Numbered from the stretch's first letter, positions 16,301 through 24,830 are shown. The stretch is 64,000 nucleotides of DNA from Streptomyces nodosus (GCF_008704995.1 NZ_CP023747.1:5363501-5427500), one strand, 5' to 3'. Notes: generated by a model not told the origin, from the sequence alone. Made by a program: numbers and translations.

Positions 16301-16960
16301 TCAGCGCCGTGCGCCGCAGCTCGGGCAGAAGGCCGCGCCGTCCGGGAGTTCCTGATGGCAGGCGGAACAGTTCTCCAGCTGGGCGAGCCGGTGTCCGCAG
16401 GCCGGGCAGAAGGCCGCGCCGCGGGTCTCCGCGCGGCAGTGGGGACACACCAACTGGCGCGGGGTGGTCGCGTCGTAGCTGTCGCCCCGCTGCTGCCCCG
16501 CGTCGTACGCGCGCTGTGTCACGCGGTCGTTCAGGCCCCGCTGCTGGGCCGCCTGTGCCTCCGCCGCGGTGTCCGGGGAACAGGTGAGGCACAGCCCCTG
16601 TCCCGGGTTCCAGCAGCGGGTGCAGACATAGGACGTGCAGCGGGGGCAACGCTGGAAGTGTCCCTGCGCGGTGGCGATGGCGCGGGTGAACGCCGCGTCC
16701 CGCTGGCTGCCGAAACTGGCCCCGGCCAGGCCCTCCGCCGCGTCGGACACACTGCGGCCGGCGCCTCCCACGACCTGCCAGGCGGCGTTCACCCCGCGCG
16801 ACAGCCAGCCGGCCATCTGTCCCGCTCTGAAGGGCTCGAAGGGTGAGCGCCAGGTGTCGGAGCAGCGTGAGCAGGAGAATTCGAACTGGAAGCCCGCTCC
16901 GGTGCCGTTCTGGTTGCTCAGATCGCGGTAGTTGTTGCTGAAGTAGATCTCTTCACTCAT
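16301..16960 (-). CDS. Multi-zinc-ribbon protein of unknown function
   Basis: The 219-residue protein is rich in paired cysteines. CSRC lies near residue 32 and CPRC, CTRC and CLTC in the middle. A C-terminal double zinc ribbon has CPHC, CPAC, CSAC and CPSC, ending in FCPSCGARR. The region between the first and second groups (about 45-95) is Gly/Ala-rich and could be membrane-associated or helical. Such proteins are common in Streptomyces and have no assigned role; they may be structural or bind nucleic acid or protein. The ATG at 16960 is preceded by a G-rich ribosome site. Upstream sequence up to residue -35 of the open frame is not typical and is left out. Confidence 0.75.
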   Translation of the reverse strand: MSEEIYFSNNYRDLSNQNGTGAGFQFEFSCSRCSDTWRSPFEPFRAGQMAGWLSRGVNAAWQVVGGAGRSVSDAAEGLAGASFGSQRDAAFTRAIATAQGHFQRCPRCTSYVCTRCWNPGQGLCLTCSPDTAAEAQAAQQRGLNDRVTQRAYDAGQQRGDSYDATTPRQLVCPHCRAETRGAAFCPACGHRLAQLENCSACHQELPDGAAFCPSCGARR

Positions 16961-17277
16961 GAAGTGCCCCCCAGGGGTGTACCTGTCATATCGCTCTGCC
17001 CGGGGGACACCCGCTCCCGTCCAGCAGGTTCCCGGGCGGGACGGGCCGACGGTCCGTGGCCGCAAGCCGCGTGCGCGAAGTGTATAGACCGGCCGTCAGC
17101 AGCGGGACCGGGGCGGCCCGGAACATTCCCGGCGGGGAACACCTTTGCGGGCGGCGCGCGTTCGCCGTATGCGCTCCGGTCCGGACCGGCGTCTATCCTG
17201 AGCCGGGGACTTCGGTGTATGTGCCCGGTGCCGACGCGGGAGCGTGCCCCGTGCGGCCCGACAGGGGGAGGTTGTCG

Positions 17278-17643
17278 ATGAGCTGGTTCTGGGTTGTGCT
17301 TCTCGTCTTCTGGACCGGCGGCTTCGCCTGGCTCGCCGACACCGTCCGCACCGCCCTGCGCAACCGGCACGAGCGGAAGCTGGAGCTGCTGGAGGCCACC
17401 AAGCAGGAGCGCCTCGCCGTCGAGGCCGCGCAGCAGCCGCCGGAACCGGTCTGCGGCTGCGCCCACCACCTGGCCAAGCACGACAAGCAGGGCCGCTGCC
17501 ATGAGCGCGTGGAGGTCCCGACGGCCTGGGACGAGAACAAGAAGCCGCTGCGCTACGAGGCCGCACAGTGCAACTGCCAGCAGTATGTGGGACCCCAGCC
17601 GCTGTCCCAGGTTTATGCGGAGGACCTCACGGACCGCATCTGA
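17278..17643 (+). CDS. Small membrane-anchored Cys/His-rich protein
   Basis: The 121-residue product begins with one membrane segment (FWVVLLVFWTGGFAWLADTV) followed by a charged helix, RTALRNRHERKLELLEATKQERL. A C-terminal cytoplasmic part contains CGCAHHLAKHDKQGRCHE and CNCQQYVGP. The spacing of three Cys groups and two His suggests a bound metal. I do not recognise a named family, though the pattern looks conserved for actinobacteria. The ATG at 17278 has GGGGGAGG six bases upstream, which clearly decides the start over the longer open frame beginning at 17056. It is monocistronic as far as can be seen. Confidence 0.75.
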   Translation: MSWFWVVLLVFWTGGFAWLADTVRTALRNRHERKLELLEATKQERLAVEAAQQPPEPVCGCAHHLAKHDKQGRCHERVEVPTAWDENKKPLRYEAAQCNCQQYVGPQPLSQVYAEDLTDRI

Positions 17644-17764
17644 GCGGCGGGGCCTTGCCGGGGTGAGCCTGGCGCGCGGGCGTCGATCGTAAAGCTCTGC
17701 TTAGTTCTCCTGAGGGATATCGGTAAACGCTGCTTCGGTATTTCGGTCCCCCGCGGTGGAGTGG

Positions 17765-17789
17765 GGATAACGCGGTGAGCCGGGGGTAC
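17765..17789 (+). promoter_or_regulatory. Candidate stress (sigma-B type) promoter
   Basis: GGAT (17765-17768) and GGGTAC (17784-17789) are 15 bases apart, matching the GNNT-N14-16-GGGTA(C/T) pattern reported for S. coelicolor sigma-B, as I remember it. It lies 35 bases before the GTG of the first of two genes for small membrane and envelope proteins of a kind often stress-induced. Confidence 0.4.
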
Positions 17790-17823
17790 TCGGGCGCTCC
17801 GGACCGAGAGGAGGCGGAGCACC

Positions 17824-18411
17824 GTGACCGGGACGATCGAAGCGAGGCCCGAGAGCGGCCGGCGCACCCCGGTGCGCGACCGCCCGGCGGGCGTACGTCC
17901 GGCGGAAGACCGGACGACGGACGAGCGCTCCCTGACGGATCGCGCGCTGCGCGACCGCTCGACGGGTGAGCGTCCGACGGGTGAGCGCTCGGCGGGCGAG
18001 GTCATGCCCGACGGGCATCCGATGGGCGAACGTTCGGTGAGACAGCTCGTGCACGACGGCACCGAGCAGCTCTCCCAGCTCGTCCGCCAGGAGATGACCC
18101 TCGCCAAGCTGGAACTGACCGACAAGGGACGCCGTATGGGCCGCGGCGGCGGGATGCTGGGCGCATCCGGCGCGCTCGCCTATATCGGGTTCTTCGCGTT
18201 CGCCGCGGCGGCGGCCGCCGCCCTGGTGCTGCTGCTGCCCGTGTGGGCCGCGGCGCTCACGGTGGCGTTCGGGCTGCTCCTGATAGCGGGCCTGCTGGGC
18301 ATCATCGGCCGCGCTCAACTGCGCCGGGCCGTGCCGCCCGGGCCCAAGGAGGCACTGGGCAGCGTCAGAGCGGACGTCGAGGAGATCAAGGAAAGGGCAC
18401 ACCACCGATGA
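17824..18411 (+). CDS. Phage_holin_3_6-family (DUF1469) membrane protein
   Basis: The 195-residue protein has an Arg/Asp/Thr-rich N-terminus of about 70 residues. An amphipathic stretch (SVRQLVHDGTEQLSQLVRQEMTLAKLELTDKG) follows, then two membrane spans (ALAYIGFFAFAAAAAAALVLLLPVW and ALTVAFGLLLIAGLLGIIG) and a short charged tail. This is the actinobacterial holin-superfamily III architecture. Despite the family name such proteins are chromosomal and not linked to phage here. The GTG at 17824 follows GAGGAGG and GGAG. The gene shares an ATGA overlap with the next one. The N-terminus contains repeated RST/GER motifs, probably low-complexity expansion. Confidence 0.8.
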   Translation: MTGTIEARPESGRRTPVRDRPAGVRPAEDRTTDERSLTDRALRDRSTGERPTGERSAGEVMPDGHPMGERSVRQLVHDGTEQLSQLVRQEMTLAKLELTDKGRRMGRGGGMLGASGALAYIGFFAFAAAAAAALVLLLPVWAAALTVAFGLLLIAGLLGIIGRAQLRRAVPPGPKEALGSVRADVEEIKERAHHR

Positions 18412-19247
18412 GCGACAGGATGCGAGGGGCGCGCGGACCCGGACCGGCCCTGGGCGCCAAGGGCCCCGATGAGCTGCGCCACCAGATCGAACAGACCAGG
18501 AGCCGGCTCGGTGACACCGTCGAGGAGCTGGCCTCCAAGGCGGATGTGAAGGGCCGGGCCAAGGCCCGTGCGGCCGGTCTGAAGGACAGGGCGGGCGCGA
18601 TGACGGGCCAGCTGCGCAGCAGCGCCGCACAGGCCGGGCACCGGGCCCAGGAGAAGGCGTCGCGGGCCTCGCACACGATGCAGGAGCGGCGGGCCGCCCA
18701 CGCCAGGCACGCCGGTCACAAGCACCCGGGCCGGGCGGGCCGCGGCGCTCCCGGCGGTGCCGGGTTCGAGGAAGGGACGGAGCCCGGGACCCGGGAAGAG
18801 GCCATGGCCGGAACCACCGGGACCGCCGGGACGAGGGCCCCCGGAGGAACGGAGACACGGGAGGCTCCGGCGGGCGCGGAAGTCCAGGAGGAGCGGGTCG
18901 GCGAGGCCGGAGGGACCGGTCCGGCCGGCGCGCGCGGCCTGGCCGACCGGCTGCGCAACCCGCGGGTGCTGCTCGCCGGTGGCGGGACGGCCGCGGCGCT
19001 GGCCACGGCGGGGGTGCTGATCCAGCGGGGCCGGGCCCGGCGCCGTCAGGTCCCGAGCGGACCGCTCCAGAACATCCGGTCCTGGGGCAGCCAGGCCCGG
19101 GACAAGGCGCCCTGGAGCGGCCGGAACGGGGGCACGTGGTCCTGGGGCGAGCAGCTCCGGCGCAACCAGGCACGGCGTGGCCGGATGTCCTGGGGCGGAC
19201 GGGGGACGCGTGGGAAGCGTGCGCAGTCGATGGGGTGCGGACGCTGA
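18408..19247 (+). CDS. DUF3618-domain protein
   Basis: The 279-residue product has an N-terminal DUF3618 helix (PDELRHQIEQTRSRLGDTVEELASKADVKGRAKARAAGLKDRAG) and an Ala/Arg/His-rich coiled region. Then come a Gly/Glu/Thr-rich linker, one possible membrane segment (VLLAGGGTAAALATAGVLI) and a basic, Trp-containing tail (LQNIRSWGSQARDKAPWSGRN). It overlaps the DUF1469 gene by four bases (ATGA), a pairing that is very common in Streptomyces, and is probably co-expressed in an envelope-related role that remains unknown. AAGGG stands ten bases before the ATG. A hairpin follows the stop. Confidence 0.78.
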   Translation: MSDRMRGARGPGPALGAKGPDELRHQIEQTRSRLGDTVEELASKADVKGRAKARAAGLKDRAGAMTGQLRSSAAQAGHRAQEKASRASHTMQERRAAHARHAGHKHPGRAGRGAPGGAGFEEGTEPGTREEAMAGTTGTAGTRAPGGTETREAPAGAEVQEERVGEAGGTGPAGARGLADRLRNPRVLLAGGGTAAALATAGVLIQRGRARRRQVPSGPLQNIRSWGSQARDKAPWSGRNGGTWSWGEQLRRNQARRGRMSWGGRGTRGKRAQSMGCGR

Positions 19248-19252
19248 GCTGA

Positions 19253-19282
19253 CGAAGGCCGACCTCGCGGGGCCGGCCTTCG
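19253..19282 (+). terminator. Terminator after the DUF3618 gene
   Basis: CGAAGGCCG (19253-19261) pairs perfectly with CGGCCTTCG (19274-19282) around a 12-base loop, five bases after the DUF3618 stop. The rest of the gap to 19486 shows nothing else. Confidence 0.7.
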
Positions 19283-19486
19283 CCCGCCCGGGCACCTGCC
19301 CGGTCGGGCCCCGTCGGTCCGCTTTTCGCCCCGCCGGGCGCCCAGGTCCCCGCCGGGCGGCCGGGCCCTCGTCGGTGCCGCGTTCCGGCTGTGCGACGGC
19401 CGTGGCACGGCGCGGCACACCGCCCGTCCGACGCGAGAAGGACATGCCTGCGAGGAGACCGGTGGTGACGGAGAGGAGACAAGGCC

Positions 19487-20506
19487 ATGTCTGTCATGCG
19501 AGTGGCCCAGGTGGCGGAGCCCGGAGGATCCTTCGAGATCGTCGAGCGGGAGCTGCCCGAGCCGGGACCGGGCCATGTGCGGATCGCGGTGGAGGCCTCG
19601 GGTGTCTGCCACACCGACGCGGTGTTCGTCCGGCCTCCCTCTCCCGGCATCACGTTCCCCCTGGTGACCGGGCACGAGGTGGCCGGCCGCATCGATGCGC
19701 CGGGCGAGGGGGTGGACGGCTGGAGGACCGGCGACCGGGTCGAGGTGGGGTGGTTCGGGGGACACTGCGGCCGCTGCCGTCCGTGCCGCCGGGGCGACTT
19801 CATCAGCTGCCGCTTTCTCAAGGTCCCGGGGCGGGATTACGACGGCGGATACGCCACTCATATGGTCGCGCCGGTCCAGGCCCTGGCCCGCATCCCCGAG
19901 GGGCTCGACCCGGTCGATGCCGCTCCGCTCGGCTGTGCGGGGGTCACCTCCTTCATGGGCCTGCGCAACAGCGGGGCCCGTGCCGGTGACCTCGTGGCGG
20001 TCCTCGGCGTCGGGGGCCTCGGCCATCTCGGCGTCCAGTACGCGGCGAAGATGGGGTTCGAGACCGTGGCGATCGCCCGCGGCCGGGACAAGGAGGAACT
20101 GGCCCGGCGGCTGGGCGCCGAGCACTACATCGACAGCACGGCCTCCGACCCCGCCCGGGCGCTCGAGGAGCTGGGCGGGGCACAGGTCGTCCTGGGGACC
20201 GCGGCCAGCTCCGAGGCGATGGCGGCGACGGTCGACGGACTCGCCCCGCGCGGGAAGCTGGTGGTGATCGGGGTGACCGCGCAGTCCCTCGGGGTGACAC
20301 CCGCACAGCTCATCGGCGACAGCCTGTCCCTTCAGGGGCATCCGTCGGGAACGGCGCTCGAGGTCGAGGACACCATGGCCTTCAGTGTGCGCACCGGCGT
20401 CCGCCCGATGGTGGAGACGGTTCCGCTGGACGAGGTCGGCGAGGCCTTCGCACGCATGCTCTCCGGGGCGGCGCGCTTCCGGATGGTGCTGACCGTCGGC
20501 GCCTGA
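19487..20506 (+). CDS. Zinc-dependent alcohol dehydrogenase (MDR family, AdhP-like)
   Basis: A 339-residue medium-chain dehydrogenase. Catalytic zinc ligands are in GVCHTD (Cys40) and GHEVAG. The structural zinc cluster is CGRCRPCRRGDFISC. The nucleotide-binding motif VLGVGGLGHLGVQYA (about residues 172-186) and the SASS-like substrate region are intact. The sequence is closest in style to AdhP/propanol-preferring enzymes, so primary alcohols or their aldehydes are plausible substrates, but specificity cannot be read from sequence. It starts at ATG 19487 behind GAGGAGAC; an ATG three codons later is possible. It stands alone between two terminators. Confidence 0.87.
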   Translation: MSVMRVAQVAEPGGSFEIVERELPEPGPGHVRIAVEASGVCHTDAVFVRPPSPGITFPLVTGHEVAGRIDAPGEGVDGWRTGDRVEVGWFGGHCGRCRPCRRGDFISCRFLKVPGRDYDGGYATHMVAPVQALARIPEGLDPVDAAPLGCAGVTSFMGLRNSGARAGDLVAVLGVGGLGHLGVQYAAKMGFETVAIARGRDKEELARRLGAEHYIDSTASDPARALEELGGAQVVLGTAASSEAMAATVDGLAPRGKLVVIGVTAQSLGVTPAQLIGDSLSLQGHPSGTALEVEDTMAFSVRTGVRPMVETVPLDEVGEAFARMLSGAARFRMVLTVGA

Positions 20507-20517
20507 CACCCCCACCA

Positions 20518-20554
20518 CCGGTGCGGGCCGGCCGAAGTCAGCGGCCCGCACCGG
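20518..20554. terminator. Bidirectional terminator between alcohol dehydrogenase and serine hydrolase genes
   Basis: A perfect 12-bp stem (20518-20529 with 20543-20554) encloses a 13-base loop between two convergent genes. Confidence 0.8.
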
Positions 20555-20582
20555 GGATCCACGGCCCCTCGGCGCGAGGGCG

Positions 20583-21743
20583 TCAGCGGTTGAACGCCGG
20601 GAAGCCGAACCGCTGGGCGATGGGCAGGCCGTCGCCCTTGGCGTCGGTGGCGTTGACGGCGTACACCAGGGTCCTGGACAGGTCCCGGGTGGCGGCGATC
20701 ACCGCGGCACAGCCGGGGCGCGAGCCCGTCTTGCCCCAGATGACCCTGCCGTTCAGCTCGATCCGCTCGAGCCCCGCGGCGTAGGTCGCGTCCGGCACGC
20801 CCGCCGGGAGCGTGAACATCTCCTCGAGCTGCGGCTCGGACACCACACGGCCGCGGAACAGCGCGACCAGCAGTCGTTCGAGGTCGGCGGTGGTCGAGAT
20901 CATGTCCCCGGCCGCGAACCGGTCGGACATGTTCCAGTCGGTGACATCCACCAGTGCGCCGTCGAGCCAGTCGTATCCGCGGTTGTGCGGGCCGTGGATC
21001 AGCGGGTCGGGACCGTTCGGGAACGAGCTGTCCCGCATGCCGAGCGGCCGGAAGACGCGTACGGCCGCCTGATGCGCGTAGGAGTCGCCGGTGACCTTCT
21101 CGATCAGCAGGCCGAGCACCGTGTAGTGGATGTTGTCGTAGTCCTGCTGTGTGCCGGGGTCGGATCCGGGACCCTTGGCGACGGCGCCCCGCACGACCTG
21201 GCGCGGTGTCAGCGTCTCGAAGCGGTGCGGGTATCCGTCCTCGACGGTGTCACCGAGGGACGGGCCGGACTGCAGTCCGCTGGTGTAGTTCAGCAACTGC
21301 CGTACGGTGATGGGCTTGAAGCGCTCGGTGAGCAGTCCCGGCAGATAGTGCTGCACGGTGCCGTCCAGGCTGATCCGCCCCTCGGCGACGAGTTGCAGCA
21401 CGATCGCGGCGGTCACCACCTTGGTCACCGAACCGGCTCGGAACCGGGCGTTCTCCAGCGCCGGCGCCCCGGTGCGGATGTCCCGTACCCCCGCCACCCC
21501 GTGCCAGGTGCCCTTGCCGCCCACACGGATCAGCGCGGCGGTGGCGTCCTGGTCGGGCAGCCCGGCGAGCGCAGCGCACAGGGCCTCGGAGTCGGGTCCC
21601 TCCGCCGTGGCGGGCGGGCTCACCCGGGCCGTGCAGGACGAGGGCGGCGCGGAGCGGGCGAGGGCGGTTCCCGAGAGGGGAAGGGCGGTCAGACCCAGCG
21701 CCAGCACGGTGGCGAGGGCGACGGCGGACGGGCGAAGCTGCAT
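20583..21743 (-). CDS. Secreted serine hydrolase, beta-lactamase/D-Ala-D-Ala carboxypeptidase fold
   Basis: The 386-residue protein has a signal peptide (LRPSAVALATVLALGLTALPLSGTALA) and a class C beta-lactamase-like domain. The nucleophile motif is S-V-T-K in FRAGSVTKVVTAAIVLQL, the tyrosine motif is YDN in QQDYDNIHYTVLGLLIEKVTG, and KTG stands in IWGKTGSRPGC. This set is typical of secreted D-alanyl-D-alanine carboxypeptidases and related esterases of Streptomyces (S. R61 type), so a role in cell-wall remodelling is plausible but not proven. Four cysteines could form disulfides. The ATG at 21743 is selected because GGGAGC stands seven bases upstream; the open frame extends far beyond. Confidence 0.85.
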   Translation of the reverse strand: MQLRPSAVALATVLALGLTALPLSGTALARSAPPSSCTARVSPPATAEGPDSEALCAALAGLPDQDATAALIRVGGKGTWHGVAGVRDIRTGAPALENARFRAGSVTKVVTAAIVLQLVAEGRISLDGTVQHYLPGLLTERFKPITVRQLLNYTSGLQSGPSLGDTVEDGYPHRFETLTPRQVVRGAVAKGPGSDPGTQQDYDNIHYTVLGLLIEKVTGDSYAHQAAVRVFRPLGMRDSSFPNGPDPLIHGPHNRGYDWLDGALVDVTDWNMSDRFAAGDMISTTADLERLLVALFRGRVVSEPQLEEMFTLPAGVPDATYAAGLERIELNGRVIWGKTGSRPGCAAVIAATRDLSRTLVYAVNATDAKGDGLPIAQRFGFPAFNR

Positions 21744-21856
21744 CGGTTGCTCCCAGGTCGTCGGGATGTCGGTGACCATCCTTCGGACTGACTGGGCGTC
21801 AGGGATCCTCAGCAGGGAGGGCGCCGTCCCCGGTCCGGGACCGAGGGGCGTCCCTA

Positions 21857-21877
21857 GGGGCCCGGCCGCCGGGCCCC
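21857..21877 (-). terminator. Terminator after the GDPD gene
   Basis: GGGGCCCGG (21857-21865) pairs perfectly with CCGGGCCCC (21869-21877), leaving a 3-base loop, 16 bases beyond the GDPD stop on the minus strand. Confidence 0.65.
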
Positions 21878-21892
21878 GTGGGCTCTTCCGCG

Positions 21893-22585
21893 TCAGCGCC
21901 CCCGGGGCGGGCGCAGGGCGCGCAGGGCGTCGATGCGGTTGGTGGTGATGGAGTCCACGCCGAGGTCGAGGAGGCGTCGCATCGAGCGCCGGGTGTCGGG
22001 GGTCCAGACGGACAGCAGATGGCCGCCCCGATGCACCCGTTCCGCGAGCGCGCGGTCGACCAGGCCGAAGCGGTAGTTGAGCCAGCGAGGGCGCACCGCG
22101 TCCAGCACGGCGGGCCGCGGCGGGGCGAGGGTCGTCCAGGTCAGGGCGATCTCCGCGGAGGGCGCGGCGGCGCGGACCGCCAGCATGGTCCGTGCCCCCG
22201 CGCAGTAGTACACGCGTTCCTCGGCGCCGCACTGCCGGACGACGTCCACGATCCGGCGCACGGCGCGGGCCGAGGGCTCGCCCGGCAGGTCGACCATGAC
22301 CCTGCCGGACCCGGTCGCCGCCAGCGCCTCCGCCAGGGTCGGCACCCCGCCCCCCGTCAGCTCCCGGACCGTGTCCGCGGAGAGCGCCCCGAGCGGCCGG
22401 TCCTGCTCCCAGAGCCGGGTGAGCGTCGCGTCGTGCAGCAGCACGGGGACGCCGTCCCGGGTGAGCCGCACATCGATCTCGACCGCGTCCGCGCCCCGTT
22501 CCAGCGCGGACCGCAGCGAGCCGAGGGTGTTCTCGCGATGACGGTAGGGATCGCCGCGGTGGGCGACGGCGGTCACGGTGCGCAT
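21893..22585 (-). CDS. Glycerophosphodiester phosphodiesterase family protein
   Basis: The 230-residue product is a single GDPD TIM barrel. It has the hallmark AHRGDPYRHRENTLGSL (His-Arg-Gly and Glu-Asn-Thr) and VEIDVRLTRDGVPVLLHDATL, where the metal-binding Glu and Asp and the catalytic His lie. The C-terminal LGVDSITTNRIDALRAL is also typical. It has no signal peptide, so it is probably cytoplasmic, hydrolysing glycerophosphodiesters to glycerol-3-phosphate and an alcohol. It starts 29 bases after the stop of the upstream deaminase gene and is likely cotranscribed with it. The ATG at 22585 has only a weak ribosome site; in-frame codons upstream overlap the deaminase gene. Confidence 0.85.
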   Translation of the reverse strand: MRTVTAVAHRGDPYRHRENTLGSLRSALERGADAVEIDVRLTRDGVPVLLHDATLTRLWEQDRPLGALSADTVRELTGGGVPTLAEALAATGSGRVMVDLPGEPSARAVRRIVDVVRQCGAEERVYYCAGARTMLAVRAAAPSAEIALTWTTLAPPRPAVLDAVRPRWLNYRFGLVDRALAERVHRGGHLLSVWTPDTRRSMRRLLDLGVDSITTNRIDALRALRPPRGR

Positions 22586-22614
22586 GGGCCCGTGGTGGCG
22601 GTGGTCCACGGCGG

Positions 22615-23673
22615 TCAGGAGGCCGGCCATGCGGCGGTGTAGGCGTCGATCTCGGCGGCCAGCTTCGCCTTGTCCGGCTCGTCGAGGAAGGACGCCTGGA
22701 CCGCGTTCTTGGCGAGGTCGGCCAGCCCCTGCTCGTCGAGGTCCAGCAGCCGTGCGGCGACCGCGTACTCGTTGTTGAGGTCGGTGCCGAACATCGGCGG
22801 GTCGTCCGAGTTCACGGTGACCAGGACGCCGGCCCGGACGAACTCCCTGATGGGGTGCTCGTCGAGGGTGCGGACCGCGCGGGTGGCGATGTTGGAGGTC
22901 GGGCAGACCTCCAGCGGGATGCGGTGCTCGGCGAGATGGGCGAGCAGCTTCGGGTCCCGGGCGGCGCTGGTGCCGTGCCCGATGCGTTCGGCACCCAGCT
23001 CGTTCAGGGCGTCCCAGACGGTCTCGGGGCCCGTCGTCTCGCCCGCGTGCGGCACCGACCTGAGGCCTGCCGCGACGGCCCGGTCGAAGTAGGGCTTGAA
23101 CTGCGGCCGGGGGACGCCGATCTCCGGTCCGCCGAGCCCGAAGGAGACCAGCCCCTCGGGGCGCAGCCGGTCGTCGGTGGCGAGCCGGGTGGTCTCCTCC
23201 GCGGATTCCAGGCCCGCCTCCCCGGGGATGTCGAAGCACCAGCGCAGTACCGTGCCGAACTCGGCCTCCGCGGCCTTGCGGGCGTCCTCGATCGCGTCCA
23301 TGAACCCCCGCTCGTCGATGCCGCGGCGGGTGGACGAGAAGGGGGTGACGGTCAGCTCGGCGTAACGGACCTGCTGCCGGGCCAGGTCGCGGGCCACCTC
23401 GTAGGTCAGCAGGCGTACGTCCTCGGGGGTCCGGACGAGGTCGACGACGGACAGATAGACGTCGATGAAGTGCGCGAAGTCCGTGAAGGTGAAGTAGTCC
23501 GCCAGGGCCTCGGGGTCGGTGGGCACCTTGGAGTCGGGGTGCCGTGCCGCGAGTTCCGCGACGATACGGGGGGAGGCGGAGCCGACGTGGTGGACGTGCA
23601 GTTCGGCCTTGGGCAGTCCGGCGATGAAGGCGTGCGGATCCCGCGGGGCGGGGACGGCGCGGTGGTCGGTCAA
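22615..23673 (-). CDS. Adenosine deaminase-family enzyme, probably aminodeoxyfutalosine deaminase
   Basis: The 352-residue amidohydrolase has metal-binding His26 and His28 in KAELHVHHVGSAS, a further His in SVPHAGETTGPETVW, GAERIGHGTSA and the Asp pair in TVNSDDPPMFGTDL. True adenosine deaminases usually read ELHVHLEG/ELHCHLDG; the HHVGS variant marks a separate subgroup. From memory, S. avermitilis SAV2595, in the matching chromosomal place, was shown to deaminate 6-aminodeoxyfutalosine in menaquinone synthesis, and I infer the same here. The TTG at 23673 is preceded by GGGGAGGA at six bases, which decides the start over the 45-codon upstream extension. It leads a two-gene unit with GDPD. 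Confidence 0.8.
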   Translation of the reverse strand: MTDHRAVPAPRDPHAFIAGLPKAELHVHHVGSASPRIVAELAARHPDSKVPTDPEALADYFTFTDFAHFIDVYLSVVDLVRTPEDVRLLTYEVARDLARQQVRYAELTVTPFSSTRRGIDERGFMDAIEDARKAAEAEFGTVLRWCFDIPGEAGLESAEETTRLATDDRLRPEGLVSFGLGGPEIGVPRPQFKPYFDRAVAAGLRSVPHAGETTGPETVWDALNELGAERIGHGTSAARDPKLLAHLAEHRIPLEVCPTSNIATRAVRTLDEHPIREFVRAGVLVTVNSDDPPMFGTDLNNEYAVAARLLDLDEQGLADLAKNAVQASFLDEPDKAKLAAEIDAYTAAWPAS

Positions 23674-23827
23674 GGGTTCCTCCCCGGAAGGGCGTCCCGG
23701 CGAGGGCGTCGGACGGGACGCGGGTGATCGGCTGATCGGTGGTTCAGGGGCCATGGTAGGGCGCGGCTCAGGGTGGTCAGGGGCGGGCCGTAGCATGACG
23801 GCACGCACGACGGAGGGGGCTCCAACG

Positions 23828-24817
23828 ATGGCCGACGAGGCGCAGACGCCGGAAACGCCGGGGAACGGGGCTTCGGACCCATGGGCTCGGACGGGTGGGG
23901 GCGCCGCCGGGGAACCGGGGCAGCAGCCCTCGGAAGCCGCCGCACACGGGCCGATACCGCCGCTGGGCGTCCCGCTCGGCCGCTACCCCGAGGTCACGCT
24001 CGACAAGCCCGGCGCCGCTCCCCGCCCGGCGGCGGACCCCTGGGCGCCGCCCGCCGACCGGACGGCCGACGAGGCCCCCCGGGCTTCCGGGGTCCCGGAC
24101 GCGGGCGGTGCGTCCCCGCGCCATGAGCCGACGGTCGTGGTCCCGACGGAGGCGGGTGCGGGTGCGGGTCAGGATGCCTGGGGCGGCTCCTCGGGGGTTC
24201 CGGGCGCAGGCGGCGCCTCCCCGCACGATCAGCCGACGGTCGTCGTCCCGTCCGGGGCCGACGAGGGAGCCGCTCCCGGCCAGGACGTCTGGAGCAGCCC
24301 CTCCGCCCCTGCCGGCGCCGGGCCGGGCCCGTCCCCGGTCCCCGGTGCCTTCGGCCCGCCGCCCCCGGTCGGACCCGGTGGTCCCTTCGCCGCCGAGGGC
24401 GCCCCGCCGCCGCCCTACAACCCCTTCGCACCGCCCGCCGGGCAGGACGGCGTCCCCGTCGTCCCCCACTACGCCTGGCCGGGGGCACCGGTCGCGCCGA
24501 GCGACGGCATGGGCACCGCCTCGCTGGTGCTGGGGATCATCTCCGTCGTCGGGTTCTGCCTGTGCGGGGGCTCCATCGTTCCCGGTGTGCTTGCCGTGAT
24601 CTTCGGCATCCTGGGCCTGCGCAAGGCGCGCCGCGGCGAGGCCACGAACGGGGGCGTGGCCCTGGCGGGCATCATCTGCGGAGCGGTCGGTATGGTCCTC
24701 GCCGTCGTGGTGGTCGTCGCCATGATCTTCCTCCCGGACGACAGCGAGGAGGATTCCGGGACCACAGAGGACAGCTACTCGACGTCCCTGGTGGTACCCG
24801 GCCTCCCCCGGCCGTGA
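23828..24817 (+). CDS. DUF4190-domain membrane protein with Pro-rich N-terminus
   Basis: The 329-residue protein has a long, Pro/Gly/Ala-rich hydrophilic N-terminal region (about 1-225). The C-terminal DUF4190 module has two membrane spans: ASLVLGIISVVGFCLCGGSIVPGVLAVIFGILGLRKARRG and GGVALAGIICGAVGMVLAVVVVVAMIFL. A short extracellular tail follows. The N-terminal part contains a duplicated segment: SGVPDAGGASPRHEPTVVVP and SGVPGAGGASPHDQPTVVVP begin two copies of about 35 residues. Function is unknown; this architecture is very common in Streptomyces. The ATG at 23828 follows GGAGGGGG at an eight-base spacing. The gene diverges from the deaminase gene and converges with the NADAR gene. Confidence 0.78.
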   Translation: MADEAQTPETPGNGASDPWARTGGGAAGEPGQQPSEAAAHGPIPPLGVPLGRYPEVTLDKPGAAPRPAADPWAPPADRTADEAPRASGVPDAGGASPRHEPTVVVPTEAGAGAGQDAWGGSSGVPGAGGASPHDQPTVVVPSGADEGAAPGQDVWSSPSAPAGAGPGPSPVPGAFGPPPPVGPGGPFAAEGAPPPPYNPFAPPAGQDGVPVVPHYAWPGAPVAPSDGMGTASLVLGIISVVGFCLCGGSIVPGVLAVIFGILGLRKARRGEATNGGVALAGIICGAVGMVLAVVVVVAMIFLPDDSEEDSGTTEDSYSTSLVVPGLPRP

Positions 24818-24830
24818 GACCGGGGCCCGG

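Noticed and set aside
17824..18411. Holin label as evidence of a prophage.
   Set aside because: The family is chromosomal in actinobacteria and no other phage gene is present.
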